NCBI GenBank assembly: GCA_934675585.1
Contig: CAKUQY010000009.1
Location: forward strand, 1 to 64,000
Direction: 5' to 3'
DNA: 64,000 bases
DNA from: an uncultured Opitutales bacterium
Lineage (GTDB): Bacteria > Verrucomicrobiota > Verrucomicrobiia > Opitutales > UBA953
Under the pieces are notes generated by a model, which worked only from the letters and a program-made list of their open reading frames with translations, had not been told where the DNA came from and ran no database searches. Of this stretch, positions 24,812 to 33,270 are shown one piece after another. Each line of letters opens with the position of its first letter. Position 1 is the stretch's first letter. A program made the translations under genes and the position numbers.

Positions 24812-25711
24812 TTAATTCAAACCTTCCGCCTCAATTCGTCTCGCAAGTTCCCGCGAAAAAATCTCCGCACCCCATTGGTTGAGGTGGTTAAAATCTCGCC
24901 AACAATTATCGTCTGGAATTGAAAATTCTTGATAGTTCCAATATTCGACATTTGAAAATTCGCGGGAACGTAATTTTTCAAAAAAATCAATATCGTAAAA
25001 GATTTCTGCGTTGCGAATTGGCGTGTTGATGAAAATTATTTTTGCGTTGTGTTTTTTTACAAGCTCGACGATTTTGTGAAGATATTCTAATTGCAAGCTA
25101 TTGCTTGAAATGCTGTGTTCCCGCTCCATTTTTGCTTTCATTTCTTCGATTGTTTTTTTGTGAAGTCCGCGAACTGTATTGTTTTTTGTGCTTTCATCTC
25201 TGCCGAGTCTTGAAAGTAAAAATTCATCTGATTTAATTGCTTTTCCCAAAATGTTGCGCGGTTTCTCAAACATAAATTTGAAAACACGTATTGGCGAATG
25301 CGTTAATTGTAATGCCCATTCTTTGCTCGAATAGAGCGGAAAATTATAAACGAATCGGGTTTGCATTCCATAATTATTAAAAAAACGACTATCACCCGTT
25401 GGCGCGAGCGATGACGGCCAACATGTGACGAAAACTGTTTTGATTTGAGGATTTTCAGCGAGCAATTTTTTTAATCTTAAATATTGATTGATGTAATGGT
25501 CGCCGTGTTCCGAGAAATTATAAGAATTTGGGATAATTTCGGAATTTATTCCTGTTGTAAAATGTGAATCGCCGCAAAAAACGATTGTTTTATCATCGGG
25601 AATTTTGAATGAAATTGAGCGCAGGCGGAAAAAGAAAATGAGCGTTGGGACGAGCAAAAGCGTTCCCGCGAGTCCGAAGAAAATGCCGCAGTTGATTAAA
25701 AATTTTTTCAT
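24812..25711 (-). CDS. SGNH/GDSL-like exported acyltransferase partner
   Basis: The 299-residue protein has one N-terminal membrane segment (LINCGIFFGLAGTLLLVPTLIFFF) and an outer domain with IVFCGDSHF (about 43-51), where the GDS-type nucleophile Ser lies, and DFNHLNQWGAEIF (about 275-287), holding the catalytic Asp-x-x-His. This is the AlgJ/AlgX- or DltD-like arrangement that completes polysaccharide O-acylation outside the membrane. It starts 12 bp after the MBOAT gene on the same strand, so the two form the usual pair: the MBOAT brings the acyl group across and the SGNH protein places it on sugar. The polymer is unknown. Confidence 0.75.
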   Translation of the reverse strand: MKKFLINCGIFFGLAGTLLLVPTLIFFFRLRSISFKIPDDKTIVFCGDSHFTTGINSEIIPNSYNFSEHGDHYINQYLRLKKLLAENPQIKTVFVTCWPSSLAPTGDSRFFNNYGMQTRFVYNFPLYSSKEWALQLTHSPIRVFKFMFEKPRNILGKAIKSDEFLLSRLGRDESTKNNTVRGLHKKTIEEMKAKMEREHSISSNSLQLEYLHKIVELVKKHNAKIIFINTPIRNAEIFYDIDFFEKLRSREFSNVEYWNYQEFSIPDDNCWRDFNHLNQWGAEIFSRELARRIEAEGLN

Positions 25712-25723
25712 AGATTTAAAGCG

Positions 25724-27160
25724 TTAAAATTGGAAATAGATGAATTGGGTTGCGCCACCGTCGTATTGCAAAATGAAAAACATAAACGCGCCGTAAAATG
25801 CCCAGCGGAGAATTTGGTTTTTGGCGGGAACGTGTTCGAGTGCGAATTCGTTGCGGCGGGAGAGCCATTCGGCGAGAATTAAAAACGCGAGCGCGGGAAC
25901 GATAATTCGCGGACAATTTAAGTCGAGCGGCATTTCAAGCCAAGTTCCCGAGCAGAGCATTCGTTTTGTAAAATTCCACGCGTCGGTGATTGTTGGGGCG
26001 CGGAAAATGATCCAGCCGAAAACGACGGCAATGAACGTTCCCGCGACTTGAAAAAATTCTTTGATTGATGGGAAAAATTTTGCGTCGGAGGCGACGATGT
26101 CGAGATTTTTGCGATTACGTTTTGTGAGCAAAAGCGGGATAAAAAGCGCGGCGTTAAAAAGTCCCCAAACGATGTAAGTCCAGTTCGCGCCGTGCCAAAG
26201 TCCGCAAACTGCAAAAATGATGAAAGTGTTTCGCAGCGTTTTTAGCATTCCCGCGCGCGAGCCGCCGAGCGGAATGTAGAGATAATCGCGAAACCAGGTG
26301 TTGAGCGAAATGTGCCAGCGGCGCCAGAATTCTGCGATGTCGCGCGAAAAATATGGATAATGAAAATTCTTTTTTAGCGAGATGCCGAAAAGTTTTGCGC
26401 AGCCGATTGCGATGTCTGAATAGCCAGAAAAATCGCCGTAGATTTGGAACGCGAAAAGGATTGCGGCGATTGCGAGTGCGCTGGCGGGAAGATTTTCGTA
26501 ATTTGCCCAAACGGTATCGACGGCTTTGGCGCAATTATCGGCGATGACCATTTTTTTGAAAAATCCCCAAAGCATTTGGCGAAGTCCGTCAATGGCTTGA
26601 GCGTAGTCAAAATGGCGTTCCCGCGCGAATTGCGGGAGCAGGTTGGTCGCGCGTTCGATGGGTCCCGCGACGAGCTGCGGAAAAAAGCTGACGTAAGCAA
26701 AAAACTGCACGCAATCGCGCGTGGCTTTGATGTTCCCGCGAAAAACGTCGATCGAATAACTGAGCGCCTGAAATGTGTAAAATGAGATGCCGACGGGCAG
26801 AATGACGTTGATGAGCCAGCTTTCGGAGTTCCCGCCAAAAACGAGTTGTGTAAATTCTATAACGAAAAAGTTGTAATATTTGAAAATGCCGAGAATAGCG
26901 AGATTGACGACGATATTTGCGCCGCAAATGAGTTTTTTAGCGTTCCCGCGGGAACGTTCGATGGCGATTCCCGAAGCCCACGAGCAAAAACTTGTGAACG
27001 CGATTAAAAACAGAAATCGCCAATCCCACCAGCCGTAAAAAATGTAGCTGACGACGACTACAAAAATGTTTTGCAATTTGTAGTTGCGGTTAAAGACAAA
27101 CCAATACAAGAGAAAAACAATTGGCAAAAAGAGCGCAAATTCGATCGAGTTGAAAATCAT
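25724..27160 (-). CDS. MBOAT family membrane O-acyltransferase (AlgI-like)
   Basis: This multi-pass membrane protein (478 residues from ATG 27160) passes acyl groups through the membrane for O-acylation of extracellular polysaccharide. Family marks are the PVGISFYTFQALSYSIDVFRG segment (about 112-132), the YISFFPQLVAGPIERA region, the FGDFSGYSDIAIGCAKLFG stretch, and the invariant His in CGLWHGANWTYIVWG (about 325-339). The start MIFNSIEFALFLPIVFLLYW is chosen over one five codons upstream because it matches family N-termini. It forms an operon with the SGNH gene downstream. Confidence 0.9.
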   Translation of the reverse strand: MIFNSIEFALFLPIVFLLYWFVFNRNYKLQNIFVVVVSYIFYGWWDWRFLFLIAFTSFCSWASGIAIERSRGNAKKLICGANIVVNLAILGIFKYYNFFVIEFTQLVFGGNSESWLINVILPVGISFYTFQALSYSIDVFRGNIKATRDCVQFFAYVSFFPQLVAGPIERATNLLPQFARERHFDYAQAIDGLRQMLWGFFKKMVIADNCAKAVDTVWANYENLPASALAIAAILFAFQIYGDFSGYSDIAIGCAKLFGISLKKNFHYPYFSRDIAEFWRRWHISLNTWFRDYLYIPLGGSRAGMLKTLRNTFIIFAVCGLWHGANWTYIVWGLFNAALFIPLLLTKRNRKNLDIVASDAKFFPSIKEFFQVAGTFIAVVFGWIIFRAPTITDAWNFTKRMLCSGTWLEMPLDLNCPRIIVPALAFLILAEWLSRRNEFALEHVPAKNQILRWAFYGAFMFFILQYDGGATQFIYFQF

Positions 27161-27463
27161 AATTTTTTGAAACAATGCTAAAATTTAGAATGTCAAAAAA
27201 AAAACAAAAGGCAAACTTTAATTTCGCGGGAACGTCGGGAACGCAGGAATGCGTTTTTTCGACTACGAACAGACGCGTACCGAGCGAAGCGACATCCCCG
27301 CCATTTAAATTTTTTGAACACAGATGAAACAGATTTTTGACAGATTTCACAGAGTTTTTTGATGTTGCGCGGGAACGTTTTTTTTTTGAAGACAAAAAAT
27401 ACGGGCTTAACATCAATTGACGTTAAGCCCGCGTTATTTAAATTTTAACTTTCAACTTTTTAA
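27161..27463. other. Non-coding region between the MBOAT and adaptor genes
   Basis: No convincing gene is seen. The stretch contains a segment (about 27188-27225) closely related to one at about 10690-10725, a half-palindrome CGTACCGAGCGAAGCGA (about 27279) related to the long hairpin at 33212, a passage of the kind ACAGATGAAACAGATTTTT-GACAGATTTCACAGAG (about 27315-27355) like intergenic filler known from many environmental genomes, and a terminator at 27402-27430. Confidence 0.6.
27402..27430 (-). terminator. Terminator of the tolC-adaptor operon
   Basis: A near-perfect palindrome (GGGCTTAAC-rTCAATTGAy-GTTAAGCCC, 27403-27430) is followed on the minus strand by a U-rich run. It lies about 35 bp after the adaptor gene stop. 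Confidence 0.8.
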
Positions 27464-28633
27464 TTACATCGGAGGAGGTCCGCCAGGACCTGCATTTGAG
27501 GCTTTGTGTTTGGCGTTCCCGCGGTCAGAAATTGCGTTCCCGTTGGCATCAAAAATTTCAGAGCGTGAAGGGCGTGTGGTTGAAATTGTTTCGTTGATTT
27601 TTGCGCCTTCGAGAATTTGAACAAAGTCGAGATTGCTGATGCCGGCTTTGATTTCTCGGCGCTCAAAATGATGTTCTCCCGTTTTTACGAAAATGTAGCG
27701 TTTATTGTTTTCTATAAAAATCGCGCTGGAGGGAACGGCGGGAACGTTTTGGGCATCGTTCACCAAAATTGCCAGGTTCGCGCTCGTGCCAGGACGGACG
27801 AGAACGCCGCTCGTTTTAAAATTGACGCGCACGGGAAATTTGTAGAGCGTCGAACTTGTGCTGTCTTGAACGCCGAACGAGGAAAGGTAGTTGACCGTTC
27901 CCGTGAAACTTGTCGTCGGCAGCGAGTCGAAAGTGAGTTCCGCGCTGGCGCCGAGTTTGATTTTGTTGCATTCAATTTCGTTGAGATCGGCTTCGACACG
28001 CAAGATGTTCATGTCGTTGATTTTCATCAGCGTTGTGCCGTTTGAGAATGAGCCCGCGCCAGAAATTACGTTCCCGACATAGATATCGAGGTCTGAAATC
28101 ATGCCATCGTGCGGCGCGAGAATTTTAGTTTTTGCGAGTTCGATTTTTGCGTTGTCGAGTGCGGCTTGTGCGATTTCGAGTTGTAATTTATCGCTTTCGT
28201 AGGTTGTGATTGCGTTTAAGTAATCTTCTTCGGACGAAAAATCGTTTTCGAAAAGTTGTTTGATGCGCTTCATGTCACGTTCTGATTTTTCGACAGAAAG
28301 TTGGCGTTGGCGCACGGTGCGTTCGTGAGAATCGACTGTGGTTTGGTAAGTTTGCGGGTCGATTTCGCAAAGCAGGTCGTCTTTTTTGACGAATTGTCCG
28401 TTTTCAACAGGAATTCTAATGAGGCGTCCGTTGATTTCAGATTTGATTTCGGTAATGGTTTCAGGTTTTACAAAGCCAGAAACATTGACGGTTTCTTTGA
28501 GATCGCGTGCGCTAATGGTGATGGTTGGGACTTTGGGCAAATTGCTGTTCCCGCCAACAGTGTCATCACAGCCAACCCACAACGCGGGAACGGCGATTAA
28601 TAATGAAATTGCAAAGATTGATTTTTTGTTCAT
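27464..28633 (-). CDS. Efflux RND/ABC periplasmic adaptor (HlyD/MacA type)
   Basis: The 389-residue membrane-fusion protein has an N-terminal signal with a possible lipobox Cys (AVPALWVGCDD, about 14-24). The first half-lipoyl motif lies around VSGFVKPETITEIKSEINGRLIRI, a long helical hairpin at about 95-170, the second lipoyl half at KTKILAPHDGMISDLDIYVGNVI, and beta-barrel segments (ASAELTFDSLPTTSFTGTVNYLSSF) follow. It ends in a Gly/Pro-rich tail (GPGGPPPM). Such adaptors link an inner-membrane pump to TolC. It starts 6 bp after the tolC-like gene; the expected pump gene (MacB or RND) is not downstream, so the pump is encoded elsewhere. Confidence 0.9.
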   Translation of the reverse strand: MNKKSIFAISLLIAVPALWVGCDDTVGGNSNLPKVPTITISARDLKETVNVSGFVKPETITEIKSEINGRLIRIPVENGQFVKKDDLLCEIDPQTYQTTVDSHERTVRQRQLSVEKSERDMKRIKQLFENDFSSEEDYLNAITTYESDKLQLEIAQAALDNAKIELAKTKILAPHDGMISDLDIYVGNVISGAGSFSNGTTLMKINDMNILRVEADLNEIECNKIKLGASAELTFDSLPTTSFTGTVNYLSSFGVQDSTSSTLYKFPVRVNFKTSGVLVRPGTSANLAILVNDAQNVPAVPSSAIFIENNKRYIFVKTGEHHFERREIKAGISNLDFVQILEGAKINETISTTRPSRSEIFDANGNAISDRGNAKHKASNAGPGGPPPM

Positions 28634-28639
28634 AAATTT

Positions 28640-30223
28640 TTATTCCTCCCAAATGTAGCCGTAATCGCTGAGAATGCGTCCGTCGAGACGATGAATTTTT
28701 GCGCGTGCGGTGGCAACGTCGTAGGCGGCTTGAATGAGATCGAGTCGCGCGCTGTCGAGATTATCTTGTGCGGAAAGCACGTCTGTAATTGAGCAAGCGC
28801 CGACATCGTATTTTGCGATTTGTGCTTCGAAAGCTTCGTATTGCATGCGAAAAGAAGTTTTAGAGGCGTCGAGGCGTTCCCGCGCGGCTTCGTCAGAACG
28901 CCACGCGGCTCGCGCGCTAAACATTGCATTTTGTTCGGCTTGGGCAATTGAGATTTGGGCGCTTTCGCGGGAACGTTGGGCTTGGCGCAAAGCGGCTTTT
29001 TCGGCGCGAAAACCGATTGGCATCGAAAAACGAACGCCCGCAGAAAGATTGTAGCCCGTGCGATCGACGATCCCGCCAACAGCATAATGCGGCGAACTTT
29101 CACGTCCGTTGGCTTCGGCGCCGAGCACGAGGTCGAGCGAAGGCTTGTCGTTGTTTTCGGCGATTTTGATATCGAGTTCGGCTTTTTCGCGTTCGAGTTG
29201 TTTAATTTGTGCGTCGATGTCGAAAGCGCGCACTTGTTTGATCCAAGTTTGAAATTCTGGCATTTTAGATTGAATGTCGTTGAGCAGGGCGGCGACTTCG
29301 TAAACTTCAAACGTTCCCGTGCCGTCTTGTCCTAAAAGTTTGCGCAATGCATCGTCGGCATCTTGAACTGCTTGTTTTGCAGAAACGAGCGAAACGCGGC
29401 GGCTGGCGACATCTGCCTCTGCGCGCAAAACTTCTTCTTTGGTGGCAGATTTTAAACTGCGTTTTTTCTTGGCTTGTTCGAGTACAAATTCGGCGTAGCG
29501 CAACGAAGAAAGTCGAGCAAAGACTAAGGCATAACTTGCTGAAAGATTCCAATAAGCCAATTCGGTGTCGTGAATTAAATCGAGCGTGGTTTTGCGCAAG
29601 TCGAGCGAACTTTGCGTAATATTTTTTTGGGCGCGCACCACCGAAGCGAGATTGATTTCGCTACCAAAATTTTTTAATAAAGGTTGAGAAATTTCAACGC
29701 CAACCGCGGCGCCAGATGCGGGATCGGGCTCGGTGCTGACATTGTATTGACGGTTAAAATCGGCGTAAACTTTGGCTTCTGTTCCCGTTTCAAATTTTTT
29801 AGAAACGGCGACTTCATTGGTCCACAATTGCGTCGAGCTTCCGTGATTTTGATTGCGCAAATAGGGCGTTCCCGTGTTGGTGTAATTACTTGAAACAGAA
29901 ACGGTGGGGTCAAAATCAGCTTTGGCGATTTCGAGTGATTCTTGCGTTCCCGCGTGATTGGTGCGCGAAATTGAGAGTCCAAGATTTTTTTTGAGTGCGA
30001 GCGGAATTGTTTCGGCGAGCTCGATTTTTGTTCCCGCGCGGACTAATTTTTTGACTTCGTCGGCGCTAACGGGTTGCGCTAAGATACTTTTGTTTTCAAA
30101 TTTTTTTGTTTGAAAATTTAGGAAATCGTCAGCGGCTGAATTATTTTGTTTTTCAGCGTTGATAGATTCTGCGTTTAGGAATGGAGCAATAATTGTGGTA
30201 GCGATAAAAAGGATGCGCTTCAT
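28640..30223 (-). CDS. TolC family outer-membrane efflux protein
   Basis: This 527-residue protein is an outer-membrane channel of the TolC family. It has a signal peptide (MKRILFIATTIIAPFLNAESINA) and two repeats of the OEP domain with long coiled-coil helices, for example ESLEIAKADFDPTVSVSSNY at about 90 and SITDVLSAQDNLDSARLDLI near 485. It is the first gene of a two-gene operon with the periplasmic adaptor. The ATG lies 6 nt after a TATAAT box on the minus strand. Upstream, at 30363-30390, there is a solitary end of the ISL3-type element. Its substrate is unknown. Confidence 0.9.
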   Translation of the reverse strand: MKRILFIATTIIAPFLNAESINAEKQNNSAADDFLNFQTKKFENKSILAQPVSADEVKKLVRAGTKIELAETIPLALKKNLGLSISRTNHAGTQESLEIAKADFDPTVSVSSNYTNTGTPYLRNQNHGSSTQLWTNEVAVSKKFETGTEAKVYADFNRQYNVSTEPDPASGAAVGVEISQPLLKNFGSEINLASVVRAQKNITQSSLDLRKTTLDLIHDTELAYWNLSASYALVFARLSSLRYAEFVLEQAKKKRSLKSATKEEVLRAEADVASRRVSLVSAKQAVQDADDALRKLLGQDGTGTFEVYEVAALLNDIQSKMPEFQTWIKQVRAFDIDAQIKQLEREKAELDIKIAENNDKPSLDLVLGAEANGRESSPHYAVGGIVDRTGYNLSAGVRFSMPIGFRAEKAALRQAQRSRESAQISIAQAEQNAMFSARAAWRSDEAARERLDASKTSFRMQYEAFEAQIAKYDVGACSITDVLSAQDNLDSARLDLIQAAYDVATARAKIHRLDGRILSDYGYIWEE

Positions 30224-30229
30224 AATTTA

Positions 30230-30258
30230 ATTATAGTTTCTATGAAAAAGCGTCGCAA
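30230..30258 (-). promoter_or_regulatory. Promoter of the tolC-adaptor operon
   Basis: On the minus strand TTGCGA (30258-30253), a 17 bp spacer and TATAAT (30235-30230) end 6 nt before the ATG at 30223, predicting a leaderless mRNA. Confidence 0.65.
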
Positions 30259-30362
30259 AAAAAATAATTGATAGTTTTTGGTCTCGGCGATGCTTATTGG
30301 TTATAAAGTAAAACGCACGGGAACGGAAAAAGTTTCAAAATCGTCGTTTGGATGTGAAAATA

Positions 30363-30390
30363 GGCTCTCATTCAGGTTGGCTGAAAAATC
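30363..30390 (+). repeat. Solitary inverted-repeat end of the ISL3-type element
   Basis: These 28 bp are identical to the outer end of the element at 41728-42512. No second end or transposase is found nearby. With the next bases it forms the hairpin GCTGA-AAAA-TCAGC followed by TTTTT (about 30380-30400), which could act as a terminator on the plus strand. Confidence 0.8.
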
Positions 30391-30470
30391 AGCTTTTTAG
30401 AAAAATCTTGATTTTATTAAAATAAAAGATTAGAATTGATTAAATTATTAACAATTATTATTATTAAATC

Positions 30471-30881
30471 ATGAAAAAGACAGTGAAAAAAACAACCGCA
30501 AAGAAGGCTACGACAGCAGCAAAGACTTGCAAAACAACGAAAACCGCTACGTCTAAGACTGTGGCGAAAAAGCCAACGGCTATCGAAAAGCCCAAGGCAA
30601 AAACTACGGTGAAGGCGGCGGCAAACAAAATCACCCGCGTGGTTGCTCGCATTGACGTTGGATGGGGACACGCTCTCTACATCCGCGGCGAAGGCGCAGG
30701 TTTGAGCTGGCAACAAGGCGTGCCAATGATTTGTGAAAAAGACAATGAATGGCATTGGGTTGCTGAAACCAATATCAGCCCAATCGTTTTCAAATTGCTC
30801 ATTGACGACAAAGTGTGGTCGGCGGGCGAAAATGTAACGATCAATGCTGGCGATATTCATCTTTCAGAACCAAAGTTCTAA
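30471..30881 (+). CDS. Protein with histone-H1-like tail and carbohydrate-binding-like domain
   Basis: The 136-residue protein has two parts. Residues 1-58 are almost only Lys, Thr and Ala (MKKTVKKTTAKKATTAAKT and so on), like the DNA-binding tails of bacterial H1-type proteins. Residues 59-136 form a compact beta-rich domain (RIDVGWGHALYIRGEGAG, then WHWVAET, FKLLIDDKVWSAGENVTI) that resembles CBM20/CBM48-like starch-binding folds, with conserved Trp positions. I recall similar two-part proteins from Verrucomicrobiota; the role is unknown. It is monocistronic and ends in a terminator made of two inverted copies of the repeated word, yet its coding part holds none, suggesting strong constraint or high expression. 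Confidence 0.75.
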   Translation: MKKTVKKTTAKKATTAAKTCKTTKTATSKTVAKKPTAIEKPKAKTTVKAAANKITRVVARIDVGWGHALYIRGEGAGLSWQQGVPMICEKDNEWHWVAETNISPIVFKLLIDDKVWSAGENVTINAGDIHLSEPKF

Positions 30882-31369
30882 TTTTTAAAGATTAAGAACT
30901 ATAAGGGCGTTCCCGTGGAGAATTTACTTCGCGGGAACGCTTTTTTTTTGTGGGGGGATTAAAAGTTGAAATTTTGCGGGACAGGATTTGTATGAGTGAA
31001 AAAATCCACAGATTTGAGGATTTTAAAGATTTTTTTGGGGGCGGGAACGCTCTGCGGTTCGGTGTTTATTTTTTTATCTAACGCAGAGGTGCAGGGACGC
31101 AGAGAATTGTTTTCTCAAAATGACGCCTTAGCGACATTTTCTTCGCGCCTTCGGGTTCTTCGTATGAGATTTTTGGGCGGGTTTTGGCGTTCCCGTCAAT
31201 TAACAAAAAATCTTAGTTTCTCTTAAAATTTCCGTAGTTTTCTTAGATGAAAAATTTCGTTCCCGCGAACTCTCGGTTTTTCAATTCCAGCCTTCCCGCG
31301 TGATTTTACATTTGCCGTTTTCTTTGGGTTGTTTTATGATGGAATGACGTTTCACCCTACTATTTGTTT
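30882..31369. other. Non-coding region before the sulfatase gene
   Basis: I see no credible gene after the terminator. The stretch holds fragments of widespread intergenic filler (AACGCAGAGGTGCAGGGACG at about 31080; CGCCTTCGGGTTCTTCG at about 31145) and a segment at about 31208-31260 (TTAGTTTCTCTTAAAATTTC with CCGTAGTTTTC) that recurs in diverged form at about 54915-54960. Several copies of the repeated word are present. A possible -10 TACTAT (31358-31363) lies 6 nt before the sulfatase ATG. Confidence 0.6.
30907..30949 (+). terminator. Terminator after the histone-tail gene, from inverted repeated words
   Basis: A 14 bp stem (30907-30920 with 30927-30940, two G-U pairs) formed by CGTTCCCG and CGGGAACG is followed by nine T. 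Confidence 0.85.
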
Positions 31370-33133
31370 ATGAAATTATCACATATTTTTTCTACGATTG
31401 CGCTTTCGACTTTGGGCTGTGGTTTGGCTACGGCGGCAAATGAGCGTCCAAACATCATTTACATTATGAGTGACGACCATGCCGTGCAAGCAATTTCGGC
31501 TTATGGTCATCCTATTTCTCAATTGGCGCCAACGCCTAATATTGACCGCATCGCAAACAATGGCGTGCTTTTTATGCGCAATTATTGTGCAAATTCGATT
31601 TCGGGGCCTTCGCGCGCTTGCATTATTACGGGCAAACATTCTCACGCAAATGGCTACATGAGCAACGAATGGGGTGGATTTGATGCGCGCCAAAATAATG
31701 TTGCCAAAATTTTTCGCAAAAATGGTTACCAAACCAGCATTGTTGGCAAATGGCACATTCCTGCCGACCCAACAGGATTTGATAATTGGCAAGTTTTCCA
31801 CGAGCAAGGCGTTTATGTTAATCCCGATTTGCATTGTGGCACGGCGAACGGACGCGTTCCCGCGGGAACGCAAGTGAATTTGGGCAACGACCAAATTGTG
31901 CGTGCGGGCAAAAATGGCGTTGCGGTACCAGAAGGTTATTCAACCGAAATCGTTACTTCGCGCGCGATTGAATGGCTTGAAAACGAACGCGATAAAACGA
32001 AGCCATTTTTCTTTATGGTGCATTACAAAGCGCCACACCGCAATTGGATTCCCAAGGCAAAAAATTACAATCGCTATGATAACGTAAAATTCCCAGAACC
32101 TAAAAATTTCTTTGATAATTACGAAGGTCGCCAAGCGGCAAAAGCGCAAGATATGACGCTTTTGTGGACGATGCGTTGGGAAGAAGATTTAAAATTGTTC
32201 CCGAGCAAAGATCGTCACGAATTTTTGCGCGGCACGCTCCCGCCACGTATGACGCCAGAGCAACGACAAGAGTTTATTGACGCTTATGTTGCGAAAAACA
32301 ATGCATTTTTTGACGCGAATATTTGTTCCCGCGAAGAATGGGAAGAATGGCGTGCGCATCGTAGCGACCCAAAATGGCTTGCTGAAAACGCAAAAAAATT
32401 GGAAAAATTTCAAAGCTGGGCTTATCAGCGCTATTTGCAAGATTATCTCGCAACGATTTGTGGCGTTGACGATGGCGTTGGCGATTTGCTCGATTATTTG
32501 AAAAAATCGGGACTCGATAAAAATACAATTGTTTGCTACGCGGCGGACCAAGGTTTTTATCTTGGCGAACACGGCTGGTTTGACAAGCGTTTTGCTTACG
32601 AAGAATCGTTCCGCATGCCAATGATGATGACGGGACCAGGCATTGCGCAAGGCAAAAAAATTGAACAATTGACGCAAAATATTGACTTTGCGCCAACGTT
32701 CCTTGAATTGGCGGGCATTCCTGTTCCCGCAGAAATGCAAGGCGAATCGTTCAAAAAATTGCTCGACGGTGAAATGCATCCCGATTGGCGCAACTCGCTT
32801 TATTATCAATATTACGAGTTCCCGGCAGAACACTGGGTAAAACGTCATTGCGCGGTCAATTTCCGTTCGCACGACGGTAAAGAAGATTGGAAATTGATTC
32901 ATTTTTACAAGGAAGACGTTTGGGAACTTTACAATCTTAAAAACGACCCGACAGAAATGAAAAATCTTTACGGCGTTGCGGGAACGGAAAACGCAACCAA
33001 AATGCTCAAAGCAGAAATGGCGCGTTTGCAAGAAAAATATCAAGTTCCCGCCGAATACACCAGATCGGGCGTGCCACGTCGCAACGATGACGATTTGAAT
33101 TTGACAGCGTCTTTGCGCAAGCCAACAGAATAA
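31370..33133 (+). CDS. Secreted sulfatase (S1 family, Ser-type)
   Basis: The 587-residue enzyme has a signal peptide (MKLSHIFSTIALSTLGCGLATAA) and the full type I sulfatase core: metal ligands in YIMSDDH (about 26-32), the active-site signature S78-G-P-S-R followed by ACIITGKHSH, and the GEHGWFDKRFAYEESFRMPMM region downstream. The nucleophile position is Ser, so activation to formylglycine would need an anaerobic radical-SAM maturase (anSME), which fits an anaerobe. Such enzymes desulfate host mucin, glycosaminoglycans or algal glycans. With the fucose operon in the same window, growth on fucosylated, sulfated glycans is a fair inference. ATG 31370 is chosen over an upstream TTG because it gives a clean signal peptide. 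Confidence 0.92.
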   Translation: MKLSHIFSTIALSTLGCGLATAANERPNIIYIMSDDHAVQAISAYGHPISQLAPTPNIDRIANNGVLFMRNYCANSISGPSRACIITGKHSHANGYMSNEWGGFDARQNNVAKIFRKNGYQTSIVGKWHIPADPTGFDNWQVFHEQGVYVNPDLHCGTANGRVPAGTQVNLGNDQIVRAGKNGVAVPEGYSTEIVTSRAIEWLENERDKTKPFFFMVHYKAPHRNWIPKAKNYNRYDNVKFPEPKNFFDNYEGRQAAKAQDMTLLWTMRWEEDLKLFPSKDRHEFLRGTLPPRMTPEQRQEFIDAYVAKNNAFFDANICSREEWEEWRAHRSDPKWLAENAKKLEKFQSWAYQRYLQDYLATICGVDDGVGDLLDYLKKSGLDKNTIVCYAADQGFYLGEHGWFDKRFAYEESFRMPMMMTGPGIAQGKKIEQLTQNIDFAPTFLELAGIPVPAEMQGESFKKLLDGEMHPDWRNSLYYQYYEFPAEHWVKRHCAVNFRSHDGKEDWKLIHFYKEDVWELYNLKNDPTEMKNLYGVAGTENATKMLKAEMARLQEKYQVPAEYTRSGVPRRNDDDLNLTASLRKPTE

Positions 33134-33151
33134 TTTCTCGGCGATAAAAAA

Positions 33152-33190
33152 GCGTTCCCGCGAGTAAAATTTGCGGGAACGCTTTTTTTT
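33152..33190. terminator. Bidirectional terminator after the sulfatase gene
   Basis: GCGTTCCCGC (33152-33161) and GCGGGAACGC (33173-33182) form a 10 bp stem flanked by an A-run on the left and a T-run on the right. Confidence 0.85.
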
Positions 33191-33211
33191 GCGGGAACGG
33201 GAAATTTTAAG

Positions 33212-33258
33212 GCATACCGAGCGAAGCAATATTTAACATTTCGCTTCGCTCGGTATGC
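33212..33258. repeat. Long perfect hairpin between converging sulfatase and holA genes
   Basis: A 16 bp perfect inverted repeat, GCATACCGAGCGAAGC (33212-33227) with its complement (33243-33258), encloses a 15-nt AT-rich loop. The arm core ACCGAGCGAAGC occurs again at about 27283. It may be a REP-like element or a holA terminator. Confidence 0.75.
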
Positions 33259-33270
33259 GTTAAAAATGTG

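Noticed and set aside
27188..27330. Short frames beginning MSKK at 27190 and 10692 as paired small genes
   Set aside because: They resemble each other only over the shared DNA segment and then diverge into unrelated sequence, so a shared regulatory or repeat segment is the simpler reading.
30996..31226. 76-residue frame in the gap before the sulfatase gene
   Set aside because: It runs through widespread intergenic filler and copies of the repeated word and has no protein-like features after a short hydrophobic start.
32189..33229. 346-residue minus-strand frame inside the sulfatase gene
   Set aside because: Antisense shadow; the sulfatase motifs on the plus strand are unambiguous.
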